Source: CAG-390 sp045541375 (GTDB lineage Bacteria; Bacillota; Clostridia; Oscillospirales; CAG-272). Taken from it: a stretch of DNA of 64,000 nucleotides. The stretch is from positions 1 through 64,000 of the forward strand of contig JAZQJB010000087.1 in the NCBI GenBank assembly GCA_045541375.1, given 5' to 3'. Position 1 is the first letter of the stretch; each line of letters opens with the position of its first letter. Under the pieces are notes generated by a model that had not been told where the DNA came from, did not search any database, and was given only the letters and a program-made list of their open reading frames with translations. Both the position numbers and the translations under genes were made by a program. This document shows positions 24,657 through 33,264 of the stretch, one piece after another.

Positions 24657-25592
24657 TTATTTATCCTTATAAGTAAACACTTCGCCATCCGTGATGAAAA
24701 TAAAACTTCCGAGCAGGTCGGTGCGGTAGATGTTTTCGCCAACGTAGGGCTTTATCCTCGCAAGAGCCTCCGCGTGAGGATGACCGTAAGAATTATCCCT
24801 TCCGCAGGAAATGATAGCTATAGTCGGTCTTACCGCCTCAAGCCAAGCCTCCGTCGATGAAGTTCTCGACCCGTGATGTCCCATCTTCAGAAGCATCGAG
24901 CCGAGCTCGGCTCCCGAGTATGTTCGAAGAATAGACTCTTCCGCGGGCTTTTCGGCATCGCCCGTCAGCATTGCCGTTGTCTTGCCCCACGTCGCCTTGA
25001 TGACTATCGAGGAGTTGTTTGAGTCAAGCTCCTTGTTTTCGGGATCGGGGCCGAAAACGAACATATCAAATTCGCCGAGAGAGTAGGTCTCACCGGGAAG
25101 AGCGTTGTAAACCTTGCAGCCCTCCGCCGCGATGGCGTCCATCATAGCCTTATAAACTTTGGTCGTTTTCTCAAAATCGGGTTTGATTACGTTCAGTACC
25201 TCGTATTCCTCAAGCACCATATCCGCGCCGCCGATGTGGTCGGAATCGGGATGAGTGAAGATCGCGTAGTAAAGAACGTCAACTCCGCAAAGATCAAGAT
25301 ATGTTTTAAGATCTTCCTCTGCGCTGTTCTCGCCCGCGTCGATAAGAATATCGCCCTCGGGCGTGCGGATCAAGGTCGCGTCACCCTGACCGACGTCAAT
25401 GAAGTGATATTCGACTTCACCAAGCTCGCCCGAGCTGTGCGTGACGCTGCTCGTGCTTTCGGTTGTGGTTTCAGGCTGTTTGTATTTTGCGTCTATGTAC
25501 TGCGAAATGATATAAAGAGCGATTATTATCAGCAGTATAACAAGTATCACCTTTATGTCAAGTTTCTTTTGCTTCTTCTTTTTCTTCGCCAT
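24657..25592 (-). CDS. Membrane-anchored ComEC-type metallo-hydrolase
   Basis: 311 residues: a Lys-rich start, one membrane helix (about 14-31), a Thr/Ser linker (40-55), then a metallo-beta-lactamase fold facing outward. The metal motifs of the ComEC C-terminal nuclease domain are intact: FIDVGQGD (65-72), DILIDAG, THPDSDHIGG (113-122), LTGDAE and GHHGSRTSS. Stand-alone proteins of this type occur in many Clostridia and are thought to cleave DNA or phosphoesters. GGAGGAGATC precedes the chosen ATG. ComEC itself lies divergently nearby and has lost these residues. It has its own promoter. Confidence 0.85.
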   Translation of the reverse strand: MAKKKKKQKKLDIKVILVILLIIIALYIISQYIDAKYKQPETTTESTSSVTHSSGELGEVEYHFIDVGQGDATLIRTPEGDILIDAGENSAEEDLKTYLDLCGVDVLYYAIFTHPDSDHIGGADMVLEEYEVLNVIKPDFEKTTKVYKAMMDAIAAEGCKVYNALPGETYSLGEFDMFVFGPDPENKELDSNNSSIVIKATWGKTTAMLTGDAEKPAEESILRTYSGAELGSMLLKMGHHGSRTSSTEAWLEAVRPTIAIISCGRDNSYGHPHAEALARIKPYVGENIYRTDLLGSFIFITDGEVFTYKDK

Positions 25593-25620
25593 GATCTCCT
25601 CCAAAGTACTTTTTTATAAC

Positions 25621-25649
25621 ATTATACACTTTTTTTCTCCATCCTTCAA
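25621..25649 (-). promoter_or_regulatory. Sigma-A promoter for the ComEC-type hydrolase
   Basis: Minus-strand TTGAAG and TATAAT with a 17-bp spacer. Confidence 0.75.
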
Positions 25650-25669
25650 TACTTTTTTTGAATTTTCAG

Positions 25670-25698
25670 TTGATTATTTCATAACTTCGTGGTAAAAT
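25670..25698 (+). promoter_or_regulatory. Sigma-A promoter for yitT-comEC
   Basis: TTGATT and TAAAAT with a 17-bp spacer, about 30 bp before the YitT ATG. It is divergent from the ComEC-type hydrolase promoter. Confidence 0.6.
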
Positions 25699-25727
25699 AA
25701 TTAGAGAAATTTTTTCGGAGATCTGAA

Positions 25728-26609
25728 ATGTTGAATATCAGGAATAAAAAAATCAAGCAAATCCTTTTGGATATATTGACACTGACAGCGGGCGCGGTCA
25801 TTTTTGCTACAGGTGTTGCGTGTTTCCTCGACCCCAACAGCATCGCCCCCGGCGGTATTTCGGGTGTTGCGATCATTATAACCAAATTTTTCGACGTTAT
25901 CCCGACGGGTACCTTGATAGCACTCATAAACGTGCCGATACTCCTTGTCGGAACGCTGAAATTCGGATTTAAGTTTTTGGCATCAACCATGTATGCCGTG
26001 CTTGTTTCCTCGGTAGCGGTCGACACACTGGGCGCGCTAATCGGACCTTTGACCGATAACCTTCTCCTCGCCGCAGTCGGCGGAGCGGTTCTTGTCGGAA
26101 CGGGCGTGGGACTCGTTTTCAGAACGGGAGCAACTACGGGCGGAACAGATGTTATCGTAAAACTCCTCCGCACAAAATGGCGTCATCTTCCGACGGGCAT
26201 TGTGTTCGGATTTGTCGACGGTATGGTCTGTCTTACCTCGGGAATCGTATTCAAAAATATCGAGGTAATGATCTATGCGGGCATAGCTCTTATGCTGCAG
26301 AGCATGATAATGAACAAGGTCCTCTATGGCGGCGACGGAGCGAGAATGATCTATATCATCAGCTCGGAAAACAAAGAGATCGCCAAACGCCTTATGAAGG
26401 ACGTCGACGTCGGCGCAACCTTCTTCAAGGGAAACGGAGCATATTCGGGACAGAATTACGAGATCCTTATGGTCGTTATGAGAGCAAAACTCCTTCCTCA
26501 GGCGCGCGACGTTGTAAAGCAGGTCGATGACGGTGCGTTTATGATCGTCACCAATGCGACCTCGGTCTTCGGAGAGGGATTCAAGAAATACGACTCGGAA
26601 GAGGTATAA
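25728..26609 (+). CDS. YitT family membrane protein
   Basis: 293 residues of the YitT/UPF0750 family: five or six membrane segments (about 12-195) starting with ILTLTAGAVIFATGVACFLD and PGGISGVAII, then a cytosolic DUF2179 domain (about 205-290, including MIYIIS and FFKGNGAYS). Function unknown. CGGAGA precedes the ATG. ComEC starts six bases downstream, so both genes share a transcript. Confidence 0.92.
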   Translation: MLNIRNKKIKQILLDILTLTAGAVIFATGVACFLDPNSIAPGGISGVAIIITKFFDVIPTGTLIALINVPILLVGTLKFGFKFLASTMYAVLVSSVAVDTLGALIGPLTDNLLLAAVGGAVLVGTGVGLVFRTGATTGGTDVIVKLLRTKWRHLPTGIVFGFVDGMVCLTSGIVFKNIEVMIYAGIALMLQSMIMNKVLYGGDGARMIYIISSENKEIAKRLMKDVDVGATFFKGNGAYSGQNYEILMVVMRAKLLPQARDVVKQVDDGAFMIVTNATSVFGEGFKKYDSEEV

Positions 26610-26615
26610 TTATTT

Positions 26616-28961
26616 ATGAATATTTTCGGTGGAAGACCGGGAGTTTCGGCGGGGGTTCTGGCGGTCATAGCCACCCTCGCCGCCTTTTTCTTTGTCAAGG
26701 CTGTTGCTTTTGCCTTGCTCGCCGGTGCCGCCGTGTTGCTAATTATGCTCGTCATACTTTGCGCCTGCGGATATATCAAGCCCTATAGGCTTTTCGCTTC
26801 TGCTTTTGTTATGATCATATTCTGCACAGCTCTTTTGCGCGGTTCTGTCTTTTTTGAGCGTAAACTACCAATCGCAGATAACTTTGCGGGAGAGGACCGC
26901 TATATTCACGCAACAGTAACAGAGCGACGCGGAGCAGCGGATTATTTTGCCGTTTTCGTCCTACGCCTTCACTCGATCGACGGCGAAGAATACGAAGAAA
27001 AAGCCATTCTGAATTGCGAGTATAACTCGGGATTTCAGGTCGGGTACGAAATTGTCCTGCGCGGAGCCGCTGTGACCTCTTTGGCAGCATATCAGAAGGA
27101 CGAGGTCTATGACCTTTTATCCGAGGGAATAGTCCTTTCGATCGTTTTGGAGGACGAAAACGATTCTGCGGTTCTTTCAAAAAATAATCTTTCCTTTGCC
27201 GATAAATGCAGATCGTTGAATATGCTCTGCTCCGCAAAGCTGAAAAATTCAATAAAGGGCGACGGAGGAAAACTTGCCGCGGCAATGCTTCTTGGCGATA
27301 AAAGCGCGATCCCGTCTTATGTTTACCGCGATTTCAGCCGCTCGGGTCTTTCGCATTATCTTGCCGTCAGCGGACTTCACGTTTCGATAATCACGGGTGT
27401 CGTATCCTTTATCCTTTTGAATCTGCGTATAAAACGCTCGTATCGCAATCTTTTGCTTGCTCTTTTTGCTTTCGCTTATCTTTGCCTTCTCGGATTTCCG
27501 ATAAGCGCGATCAGGTCGGTCGTAATGCTTATGACCGTCTTTATAGCATACTCTCTCGGCGACAGTTCGGATGCCCTGAACGCCCTCGGACTTGCCGCGG
27601 CAATGCTGACGCTAATAAATCCGTGCGTCGTTTTTGATAAAAGCTTTGTTCTGTCATTCTGCGCTACACTCGGTATAGTCGTTTTTATGCCCTTGTTCAA
27701 TTCGTTTATCATAAAGATTTTTGAGGACAGAAGCGAAGATAAAAGTGATGACGGAAAAGCTTGCGGCAAGCGTATACTGAGAAAATCCGTTTCGTTCGTT
27801 TTCGGAACTCTTTTGAGCATCGCCTCCGCACTTTCGCTGACTCTTCTACCCGTTATGTGCTTCTTCGGTGAGGTATCCATCCTATCCTTCAGATCAAACC
27901 TCACGGCAACCTTCGCCGCAACACCGCTTCTGGCGGCATCGCTGTTTTATCTTATCTTCGGCGGAATTCCTTACATAGGCGAATTACTTGAATGGGTGAT
28001 AGACGCCTCGTCGGGTTATATGCTTGCCCTTGCCTCAAATCTCAGCAATACTCAAGGCGCACTTGTGTCACTTATATCAAAGCAAGCTTCGATCCTTGTG
28101 TTGACATTCAGTTTAGTTATATTTTTCTTCCTGATAATTAATCTAAAGCACAAGAAGCCCCTACTCGTTCTGCCTGCTTTATATCCTCTTGTACTTGCAG
28201 GACTTGTATTGATCTCGGTCGTCAACCGCCCTGTAAACGCCGAATTCGAGATAATGTCAGTCGGATCAAGTGAAACGATATGCGTAACTAAGGGAGCAAG
28301 TTCCGCAATGATCGACATTACCGAAGGACATTATTCTCCTTTGTCATTAATGTATATGGAAGCGCAAGAAAAAGGCGTCACCGAGATCGACACGCTTATG
28401 CTGACACATTATCATTCGAAGCATCTTTCTGCCGTGTCGCGGTTTATTTCGAATGTTAAAGTGCGTCGCATATTGCTACCGTATCCTCAAAACGAAAACG
28501 ACGCTTGGATCATGGCACAACTTGCAACAACGGCAAGCTCTTCGAACGTAGCGGTCGAAATGATTCCTGAAAGCGGAATCGAGGTGATCAACGGCGTATT
28601 CGTTTCATATTCGGGTATCAACCGTATCAAAAGATCAAATTCGCCGATCCTTTTCCTGTCGTTCGATAGCGGGGAAGAGCGGCTTACCTATCTTAGCGAG
28701 TCATCTTGGGAGGCGACCGGTGATCTCCGCGCGAAGCTTGATGCCGCAGTTGCGGAAAGCGAATACGTCTTTATCGGAGTTCAAGGCCCTGTCGCGAAGA
28801 CCGTCTTTGACATTCCAATTGCCGACGTGGAAAAAGTCTGCCTTTTGGGCGATCCTTGCGAAGAATATCTGATCCATCCCGATTCAAGTATTTTCAATGC
28901 AGCAGGCAAGTTGAATATCGAAGTCGGAGTATCCCGTAAAACCGTTATTTTGAACGAATAA
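26616..28961 (+). CDS. comEC: ComEC/Rec2 family protein with degenerate nuclease domain
   Basis: 781-residue membrane protein of the competence DNA-channel family. Order: N-terminal membrane helices, an OB-fold-like domain (about 85-180), the conserved LLGDKSAIPSYVYRDFSRSG and LSHYLAVSGLHVSIITGVV core (about 225-265), further membrane helices, and a C-terminal metallo-beta-lactamase-like domain (about 540-781). In that last domain the usual DVGQGD reads SVGSSE (548 region), HxHxDH reads HYHSKH (598-603) and GHHGS reads GVQGP (near 720), so metal binding is doubtful. Natural transformation is possible but not shown. It follows YitT after six bases. Confidence 0.88.
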   Translation: MNIFGGRPGVSAGVLAVIATLAAFFFVKAVAFALLAGAAVLLIMLVILCACGYIKPYRLFASAFVMIIFCTALLRGSVFFERKLPIADNFAGEDRYIHATVTERRGAADYFAVFVLRLHSIDGEEYEEKAILNCEYNSGFQVGYEIVLRGAAVTSLAAYQKDEVYDLLSEGIVLSIVLEDENDSAVLSKNNLSFADKCRSLNMLCSAKLKNSIKGDGGKLAAAMLLGDKSAIPSYVYRDFSRSGLSHYLAVSGLHVSIITGVVSFILLNLRIKRSYRNLLLALFAFAYLCLLGFPISAIRSVVMLMTVFIAYSLGDSSDALNALGLAAAMLTLINPCVVFDKSFVLSFCATLGIVVFMPLFNSFIIKIFEDRSEDKSDDGKACGKRILRKSVSFVFGTLLSIASALSLTLLPVMCFFGEVSILSFRSNLTATFAATPLLAASLFYLIFGGIPYIGELLEWVIDASSGYMLALASNLSNTQGALVSLISKQASILVLTFSLVIFFFLIINLKHKKPLLVLPALYPLVLAGLVLISVVNRPVNAEFEIMSVGSSETICVTKGASSAMIDITEGHYSPLSLMYMEAQEKGVTEIDTLMLTHYHSKHLSAVSRFISNVKVRRILLPYPQNENDAWIMAQLATTASSSNVAVEMIPESGIEVINGVFVSYSGINRIKRSNSPILFLSFDSGEERLTYLSESSWEATGDLRAKLDAAVAESEYVFIGVQGPVAKTVFDIPIADVEKVCLLGDPCEEYLIHPDSSIFNAAGKLNIEVGVSRKTVILNE

Positions 28962-29027
28962 TGTGCGCATTGTGTTCATACAATGAGTCGATTTTGTACG
29001 AATTCGTAATAATTTGCGAAAAAAGTG

Positions 29028-29056
29028 TTGACTTTTGCAAGAAAAATTGATATAAT
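29028..29056 (+). promoter_or_regulatory. Sigma-A promoter upstream of the purine riboswitch
   Basis: TTGACT and TATAAT with a 17-bp spacer; transcription would begin about 20 bases before the aptamer. Confidence 0.8.
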
Positions 29057-29084
29057 ATATTCGTATTTGTTTACGATGTATTTT

Positions 29085-29153
29085 GCTTATATAATATCTG
29101 AAATAAGGTCAGAAAGTTTCTACCGGATAGCCGTAAATCGTCCGACTATAAGC
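29085..29153 (+). promoter_or_regulatory. Purine riboswitch, guanine/hypoxanthine type
   Basis: P1 is formed by GCTTATA (29085-29091) and TATAAGC (29147-29153). Between them are the conserved ATATCTGAAATAAGGTCAG and GTTTCTACCGGATAGCCGT blocks and GTCCGACTATAAG. The ligand-reading base before UAU is C (29146), as in guanine riboswitches; adenine types have U. A terminator hairpin follows, so ligand probably shuts off the downstream transporter genes. Recognition rests on consensus matching by eye. Confidence 0.93.
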
Positions 29154-29171
29154 TCCCATAAAGATTTTTGA

Positions 29172-29206
29172 CGGGAGAAGAGTCGGATTGGCTCTTTTCT
29201 CGTTTT
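29172..29206 (+). terminator. Riboswitch terminator (expression platform)
   Basis: CGGGAGAAGAG pairs with CTCTTTTCTCG (11 bp including G-U pairs), followed by TTTTG. It lies 19 bases after the aptamer and well before the BMP gene. Confidence 0.8.
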
Positions 29207-29266
29207 GTATTTTCGGCACAAAGTGCTGCAAATAAATTTTTCATTATTATTTTATGGAGGAAAACC

Positions 29267-30469
29267 ATGAAAAAGACACTGTCGCTTATCCTCGCAGTTC
29301 TTATGCTCCTTTCTGTCACTCTCGCGTTCGCATCTTGCGGCGATGCTAATGCCGATTTCAAAGTTGGCTTCATCTTCCTGCATGACGAGAACTCCACCTA
29401 TGACAAGAACTTCATCGATGCTGCAAATGCAGCATGCGCTGCTCTCGGTCTTACCGCAGATCAGATCATTATGAAGGTCAATATCCCCGAAGGCTCCGAG
29501 TGCTACGACGCAGCTTGCGAGCTCGTTGACGACGGCTGCGATCTCATCTTCGCTGACTCCTTCGGTCACGAGGACTTCATGATCCAGGCTGCAAAGGAAT
29601 TCCCCGATGTTCAGTTCTGCCACGCTACCGGTACCAAGGCTCACACCGAAAAGCTTGCTAACTATCACAACGCATTCGCTTCCATCTACGAAGGCCGTTA
29701 CGTTGCAGGTATCGTTGCAGGTATGAAGCTCAACCAGATGATCGCTGACGGCAAGATCACCGCTGAGCAGGCTGTTATCGGTTATGTTGGCGCATGGCCC
29801 TATGCAGAGGTTAAGTCGGGTTACACATCCTTCTTCCTCGGCGCACGTTCCGTATGCCCCTCCGCTACCATGAAGGTTGAATACACCAACTCCTGGTTCG
29901 ACATCGCTCTCGAGAAGACCGCAGCAGAGAAGCTTATCGGCGACGGTTGCGTTCTTATTTCCCAGCACGCTGACTCCGAGGGTGCTCCCAAGGCTTGTGA
30001 CGCTGCAGGCGTTCCCAACGTTGCTTACAACATCAGCACCAAGGATATCGCTCCCAACACCTGGCTCATCTCTTCCAAGATCAACTGGGAGCCCTACATG
30101 AAGCTCATCATCGAAAAGACCCGCGACGGCAAGGGCAATGAGATCCCCTATGACTGGTGTGGTGGTATCGAGGAAGGTTCCGTTCAGCTCACCGAGCTCA
30201 ACACCGCTCTCGCAGCTCCCGGCACACAGGAAGCTATCGATGCTGCTATCGCTGCATTCAAGGCAGGTACTCTTAAGGTATTCGACACCGCTACCTTCAC
30301 CGTTGGCGGTCAGAAGCTCGAGTCTTATATGGCAGACGTTGATTCCGACGCTGCATTCACTCCCGATACCGAAGTTATCAAGGACGGTTACTTCAACGAG
30401 TCCGCTGACGGTCTCCGTTCCGCTCCTTACTTCGATCTTATCATCGACGGTATTACCGCTGCACAGTAA
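29267..30469 (+). CDS. BMP-family nucleoside-binding lipoprotein
   Basis: 400-residue extracellular substrate-binding lipoprotein of a nucleoside (purine) ABC transporter. Signal MKKTLSLILAVLMLL ends in FASC with Cys24. The mature BMP fold begins KVGFIFLHDENSTYDKNF and includes FADSFGHEDF, FCHATGTKAH, YEGRYVAGIVAGM and VGAWPYAEVKSGY. TGGAGG precedes the ATG. Located directly after the guanine riboswitch and before a double ABC ATPase and two permeases, matching the NupA-NupB-NupP-NupQ arrangement. Substrate is probably guanosine, inosine or related purines (inference from riboswitch and family). Confidence 0.93.
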   Translation: MKKTLSLILAVLMLLSVTLAFASCGDANADFKVGFIFLHDENSTYDKNFIDAANAACAALGLTADQIIMKVNIPEGSECYDAACELVDDGCDLIFADSFGHEDFMIQAAKEFPDVQFCHATGTKAHTEKLANYHNAFASIYEGRYVAGIVAGMKLNQMIADGKITAEQAVIGYVGAWPYAEVKSGYTSFFLGARSVCPSATMKVEYTNSWFDIALEKTAAEKLIGDGCVLISQHADSEGAPKACDAAGVPNVAYNISTKDIAPNTWLISSKINWEPYMKLIIEKTRDGKGNEIPYDWCGGIEEGSVQLTELNTALAAPGTQEAIDAAIAAFKAGTLKVFDTATFTVGGQKLESYMADVDSDAAFTPDTEVIKDGYFNESADGLRSAPYFDLIIDGITAAQ

Positions 30470-30490
30470 TTTACAGTTCTAAAGCCTATA

Positions 30491-30516
30491 GGGGATGCCG
30501 AAAGCTCGGCATCCCC
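30491..30516 (+). terminator. Intercistronic hairpin (weak terminator or processing site)
   Basis: Perfect 11-bp stem GGGGATGCCGA / TCGGCATCCCC with a four-base loop. T-rich sequence comes only after ATGGGCG, so read-through is likely. It may protect the abundant binding-protein mRNA and lower transporter subunit expression. Confidence 0.6.
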
Positions 30517-30533
30517 ATGGGCGTTTTTCTGTA

Positions 30534-30589
30534 TCCGAAGTTTTTATCCGAGCACAGAAGCTGTTCTGTTCCGGGATAAAAGTTTCGGA
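30534..30589 (+). other. Second intercistronic hairpin
   Basis: TCCGAA-TTTTTATCC pairs with GGGATAAAAG-TTCGGA around a 20-base internal loop, just upstream of the ATPase gene. No T run, so not a standard terminator. Confidence 0.5.
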
Positions 30590-30617
30590 AGCTTGTTTAT
30601 GAAAGGGAAGAGACCTA

Positions 30618-32162
30618 ATGAATAACGTAGCAATAGAACTCCGCGGAATTACAAAGAGATTCGGAAGCGTTGTTGCAAACAGCAACGTAAATCTCACCGT
30701 TTGTAACGGCGAGATCCTTTCGCTACTCGGTGAAAACGGAAGCGGAAAAACGACCCTTATGAATATGATCTCGGGTATCTATCACCCTGACGAGGGTCAG
30801 ATCATCATTGGCGGCGAGGCGGTATCCATCAACTCGCCTCACGACGCATTCAATTACAAGATCGGTATGATCCATCAGCATTTCAAGCTGGTAGATCTTT
30901 TTACCGCAGCTGAAAATATCGTTCTCGGACTTGATGAAAAGGGCAAATTCGACATCAAATCGGTATCAAAAAAGGTTGCTGAGATCAGCTCGAAGTACGG
31001 CTTTGATATCGACCCTTCAAAGAAGATCTACGAAATGTCGGTATCCGAAAAGCAGACGGTCGAGATCATCAAGGTTCTTTACCGCGGTGCCGATATCCTC
31101 ATCCTTGACGAGCCGACAGCAGTTCTTACCCCTCAGGAGACCCGCAAGCTTTTCGACATTCTTCGACGTATGCGTGCGGACGGAAAGGCAATAATAATAA
31201 TTACTCATAAGCTTCACGAGGTTCTTGATCTTTCCGATAAGGTTGCTGTTCTCCGCCACGGAGAATATGTCGGCACTATCAATACCTCCGAGGCTGATGA
31301 AAACATCCTCACCGAAATGATGGTGGGCAAGAAGGTCGAGCTCAACATCGAGCGCCCCGACCCCGTTGATCCCACCGACAGACTTGTCGTTGAGCATATC
31401 GACTGCAAGAACCGCGACGGCGTAAAGCTTCTTGACGACGTAAGCTTCACCGTTCGCTCGGGCGAGATCCTCGGCATCGCGGGTATCGCGGGAAGCGGCC
31501 AGCGTGAGCTTCTCGAGGCTATCGCAGGATTGCAAAAGCTTGATAGCGGTTCGATCCTTTACCATAACCCCAAAAACGGCAAGACCGAAGATCTGCGCGA
31601 TAAGACCCCGCTTGAGATCCGCGAGCTCGGCGTTCGGCTTTCCTTCGTTCCCGAGGACAGACTCGGCATGGGTCTTGTCGGAAACATGAGCGTTGTTGAC
31701 AATATGATGCTTCGTAGCTACCGCAGAGGTAAATCAGTCTTTGTTGACAAACACGGCCCCGAGGAGCTTGCGCAGAAGATCATCAAAGATCTTGAGGTCG
31801 CGACTCCCGACGCCGAGACCCCCGTCCGTCGTCTTTCGGGCGGTAACGTTCAGAAGATCCTTCTCGGACGTGAGATCTCTTCGTCGCCCACGCTTCTTAT
31901 GGCGGCGTACCCCGTTCGAGGACTTGATATAAATTCCTCGTACCTTATCTATGATTTGCTCAACGACCAGAAGCGCAAGGGCGTTGCCGTCATCTTCGTC
32001 GGCGAGGACCTTGACGTTCTACTTGATCTTTGCGACCGCATTATGGTAATCGGTAGCGGTAAGATCACGGGCATTCTTGACGGCAGAAGCGCCACCAAGA
32101 ACGAGGTCGGTTACCTTATGACCAAGACAGACAGAGAGGAGGAGAGAAGCGATGCAGAATAA
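30618..32162 (+). CDS. Nucleoside ABC transporter ATP-binding protein (double NBD)
   Basis: 514-residue protein with two fused ATPase domains, like YufO/NupB and RbsA-type ATPases. Domain 1 has GENGSGKTTLMN (about residues 37-48), MSVSEKQTVE as a diverged signature, and ILILDEPTAVL. Domain 2 has GIAGSGQREL, LSGGNVQKILLGRE and the non-standard Walker B LLMAAYPVRGLD. It hydrolyses ATP at the inner membrane face to power import by the two permeases downstream, whose first gene overlaps by 11 bases. GGGAAGAGACC precedes the ATG. Confidence 0.93.
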   Translation: MNNVAIELRGITKRFGSVVANSNVNLTVCNGEILSLLGENGSGKTTLMNMISGIYHPDEGQIIIGGEAVSINSPHDAFNYKIGMIHQHFKLVDLFTAAENIVLGLDEKGKFDIKSVSKKVAEISSKYGFDIDPSKKIYEMSVSEKQTVEIIKVLYRGADILILDEPTAVLTPQETRKLFDILRRMRADGKAIIIITHKLHEVLDLSDKVAVLRHGEYVGTINTSEADENILTEMMVGKKVELNIERPDPVDPTDRLVVEHIDCKNRDGVKLLDDVSFTVRSGEILGIAGIAGSGQRELLEAIAGLQKLDSGSILYHNPKNGKTEDLRDKTPLEIRELGVRLSFVPEDRLGMGLVGNMSVVDNMMLRSYRRGKSVFVDKHGPEELAQKIIKDLEVATPDAETPVRRLSGGNVQKILLGREISSSPTLLMAAYPVRGLDINSSYLIYDLLNDQKRKGVAVIFVGEDLDVLLDLCDRIMVIGSGKITGILDGRSATKNEVGYLMTKTDREEERSDAE

Positions 32163-33264
32163 TCACAAGACTCATAAAGAACCGCTTGTGTATATCACCA
32201 AGCGCGGCGAGCTTCCAAAGCTCAAGCAGATGCTCATCAAGGCGATCGTTATTCTCGTCGGCATCCTTTTCTGTGCGCTTGTAACCATCCTTATCACGGG
32301 CGAAAACCCCCTCAAGGTCTTCAGAGCAATGATCGTCGGCAGCTTCGGTACTCCCAGAAAGATCTGGAACCTGTTGCAGGCAACGGCGATCCTTCTCGGT
32401 ATCTCTCTTGCCGTAACCCCCGCATTCAAAATGCGTTTCTGGAATACGGGCGCCGAGGGCCAGGTGCTTATCGGTATGCTTGCAAGCATCACCTGTATGA
32501 TCTATATCGGCGACTCTCTTCCTTCGTGGCTTCTTATCCTTATTTCCTTTTTCGCCAGCCTTGTGGCAGGTGCTGTCTGGGCAGGCATTCCCGGATTCTT
32601 CAAGGCGATCTGGAATACCAATGAGACCCTCTTCACACTTATGATGAACTACGTTGCGGCACAGCTCGTTTCGCTTCTCATTATGTATTGGGTACCCAGC
32701 GGATCGATGGTTCTCGGACTTGTCAACTCCGATGGGCAGAACGGTTGGTTCCCCTCGATATTCGGTCAGAAGTATCTGCTCAATATCCTCATAGTTGCGG
32801 TTCTGACAGTAGCGGTTTACATCTACCTTACAAAGAGTAAGCAAGGCTACGAGATCGCGGTCGTCGGCGAAAGCGAAAACACCGCAAGATACATTGGTAT
32901 CAACGTAAAGAAGGTCATCATCCGCACAGTCCTCATTTCGGGCGCGCTCTGCGGCATTATGGGTTGGATCCTTGCTGCAGGTACCGACCACTCCATCACT
33001 TCCTCAGCAGTCGGAGGCAACGGCTTCACAGCGATCATGGTATCCTGGATGTCGAAATTCAATCCCATCACAATGATCTTTTCCTCGCTCCTCGTTTGCT
33101 TCCTGCAGAAGGGCGCGGGCGAGATCGCATCGAATCTCGGTCTTAACTCGAGCGTTGGTGAAGTCCTGACCGGAATTATGATCCTCTTTATCATCAGCAG
33201 CGATTTCTTTGTAAATTATCAGATCCACTTCCGCAAGAATGAAAGAAAGGAGAAGGACGCATAA
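32152..33264 (+). CDS. Nucleoside ABC transporter permease (NupP/YufP-like)
   Basis: 370-residue membrane permease of the BPD_transp_2 class, about 9-10 hydrophobic segments. KMRFWNTGAEGQVLIGMLAS (about residues 91-110) and LNIL..VAVLTV segments and the cytosolic GYEIAVVGESENTARYIGIN loop are typical. It starts within the ATPase gene (11-base overlap) and ends one base into the next gene, so expression is coupled. Confidence 0.92.
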   Translation: MQNNHKTHKEPLVYITKRGELPKLKQMLIKAIVILVGILFCALVTILITGENPLKVFRAMIVGSFGTPRKIWNLLQATAILLGISLAVTPAFKMRFWNTGAEGQVLIGMLASITCMIYIGDSLPSWLLILISFFASLVAGAVWAGIPGFFKAIWNTNETLFTLMMNYVAAQLVSLLIMYWVPSGSMVLGLVNSDGQNGWFPSIFGQKYLLNILIVAVLTVAVYIYLTKSKQGYEIAVVGESENTARYIGINVKKVIIRTVLISGALCGIMGWILAAGTDHSITSSAVGGNGFTAIMVSWMSKFNPITMIFSSLLVCFLQKGAGEIASNLGLNSSVGEVLTGIMILFIISSDFFVNYQIHFRKNERKEKDA

